A stretch of DNA of 42,380 bases, taken from positions 1 through 42,380 of the forward strand of contig JANLJF010000070.1 of the NCBI GenBank assembly GCA_029255605.1, given 5' to 3'. This document shows positions 42,257 through 42,380 of the stretch, in pieces (the stretch's first letter is position 1; every line of letters begins with the position of its first letter). The notes beneath the pieces are model-generated. The model searched no databases. It worked only from the letters and a program-made list of their open reading frames with translations, and was not told the origin of the DNA. The position numbers were made by a program, and so were the translations under genes. This stretch comes from Azovibrio restrictus (GTDB taxonomy: Bacteria; Bacteroidota; Bacteroidia; Chitinophagales; Chitinophagaceae).

Positions 42257-42380
42257 ATGTCGGGCGGACAAATAGTACGCATACTTATCATAGATGACGA
42301 TCAGGATGATTTCATCATCACAGGGGATTATATAAAACATATACAGGGCTTATCTTCTGTTATCGATTGGTGTAATAATT
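42257..42380 (+). CDS. Receiver-domain (response regulator) protein, cut at the window edge
   Basis: Only the first 41 codons are present: ATG 42257, then MSGGQIVRILIIDDDQDDFI, a typical receiver start with the acidic pocket. It begins 5 bases after the PAS kinase stop, so it is likely a partner of that kinase. Longer homologues may carry GGDEF/EAL output domains; the edge prevents any check. Confidence 0.8.
   Translation, partial: MSGGQIVRILIIDDDQDDFIITGDYIKHIQGLSSVIDWCNN

Noticed and set aside
1-42380. CRISPR arrays, tRNA or rRNA genes, insertion sequences, phage genes
   Set aside because: No spaced repeat arrays, no cloverleaf or rRNA-like segments noticed, and no transposase, integrase or capsid-like proteins.

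Overview
The window looks like ordinary chromosome from a member of the Bacteroidota, most likely the order Chitinophagales (Chitinophagaceae-like). This rests on several signs: a C-terminal type IX secretion sorting domain, a Porin_10-type outer membrane protein, DUF3810 and Bacteroidota-type small proteins, many TAnnTTTG promoter boxes with no Shine-Dalgarno sequences, and a long-form IspH. No species can be named. I see no rRNA, tRNA, CRISPR array, insertion sequence, phage or plasmid gene.

Layout. 1-8083 is mostly plus strand: the 3' part of a POT peptide transporter, ispD with an overlapping secreted protein, a small unknown protein, dnaG, ruvX, def, an ECF sigma factor with its RskA-like anti-sigma factor, and a tiny membrane protein. 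8073-18000 is minus strand: a three-gene ketosynthase / chain-length-factor-like / acyl carrier protein cluster, sucA, a secreted SGNH hydrolase with a T9SS tail, a putative porin and a purine nucleoside phosphorylase. 18258-25990 alternates strands: DUF1304, YceI, two GNAT proteins, a methyltransferase, a membrane protein, prfC and an M13 lipoprotein peptidase. 26135-35311 carries pyruvate carboxylase, ispH, an orphan RND adaptor lipoprotein, a DUF3810 membrane protein, a methylmalonyl-CoA mutase-type large subunit and a membrane-anchored unknown. 35675-42380 holds a small conserved protein and then a signalling block: a CHASE3 histidine kinase, divergent rpoN, an NtrC-type sigma-54 activator, a PAS histidine kinase and the start of a receiver-domain protein cut by the window edge.

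How the genes work together. Two steps of the MEP isoprenoid pathway (ispD, ispH) are present but unlinked. Pyruvate carboxylase, 2-oxoglutarate dehydrogenase E1 and the mutase all feed or run the TCA cycle. dnaG, ruvX, def and prfC are housekeeping genes. The KS/CLF/ACP trio suggests a small type II polyketide or aryl-polyene-like lipid activity with no tailoring genes nearby. The final block is a complete sigma-54 circuit: the sigma factor, its activator and two related kinases.

The window does not contain an obvious new multi-gene system. The signals most worth following up are the minimal KS/CLF/ACP cluster, the sigma-54 signalling block, an orphan terminator-like hairpin at 35468-35505, a long inverted repeat in the prfC leader, and a patch of direct repeats and nested palindromes between pnp and the DUF1304 gene.
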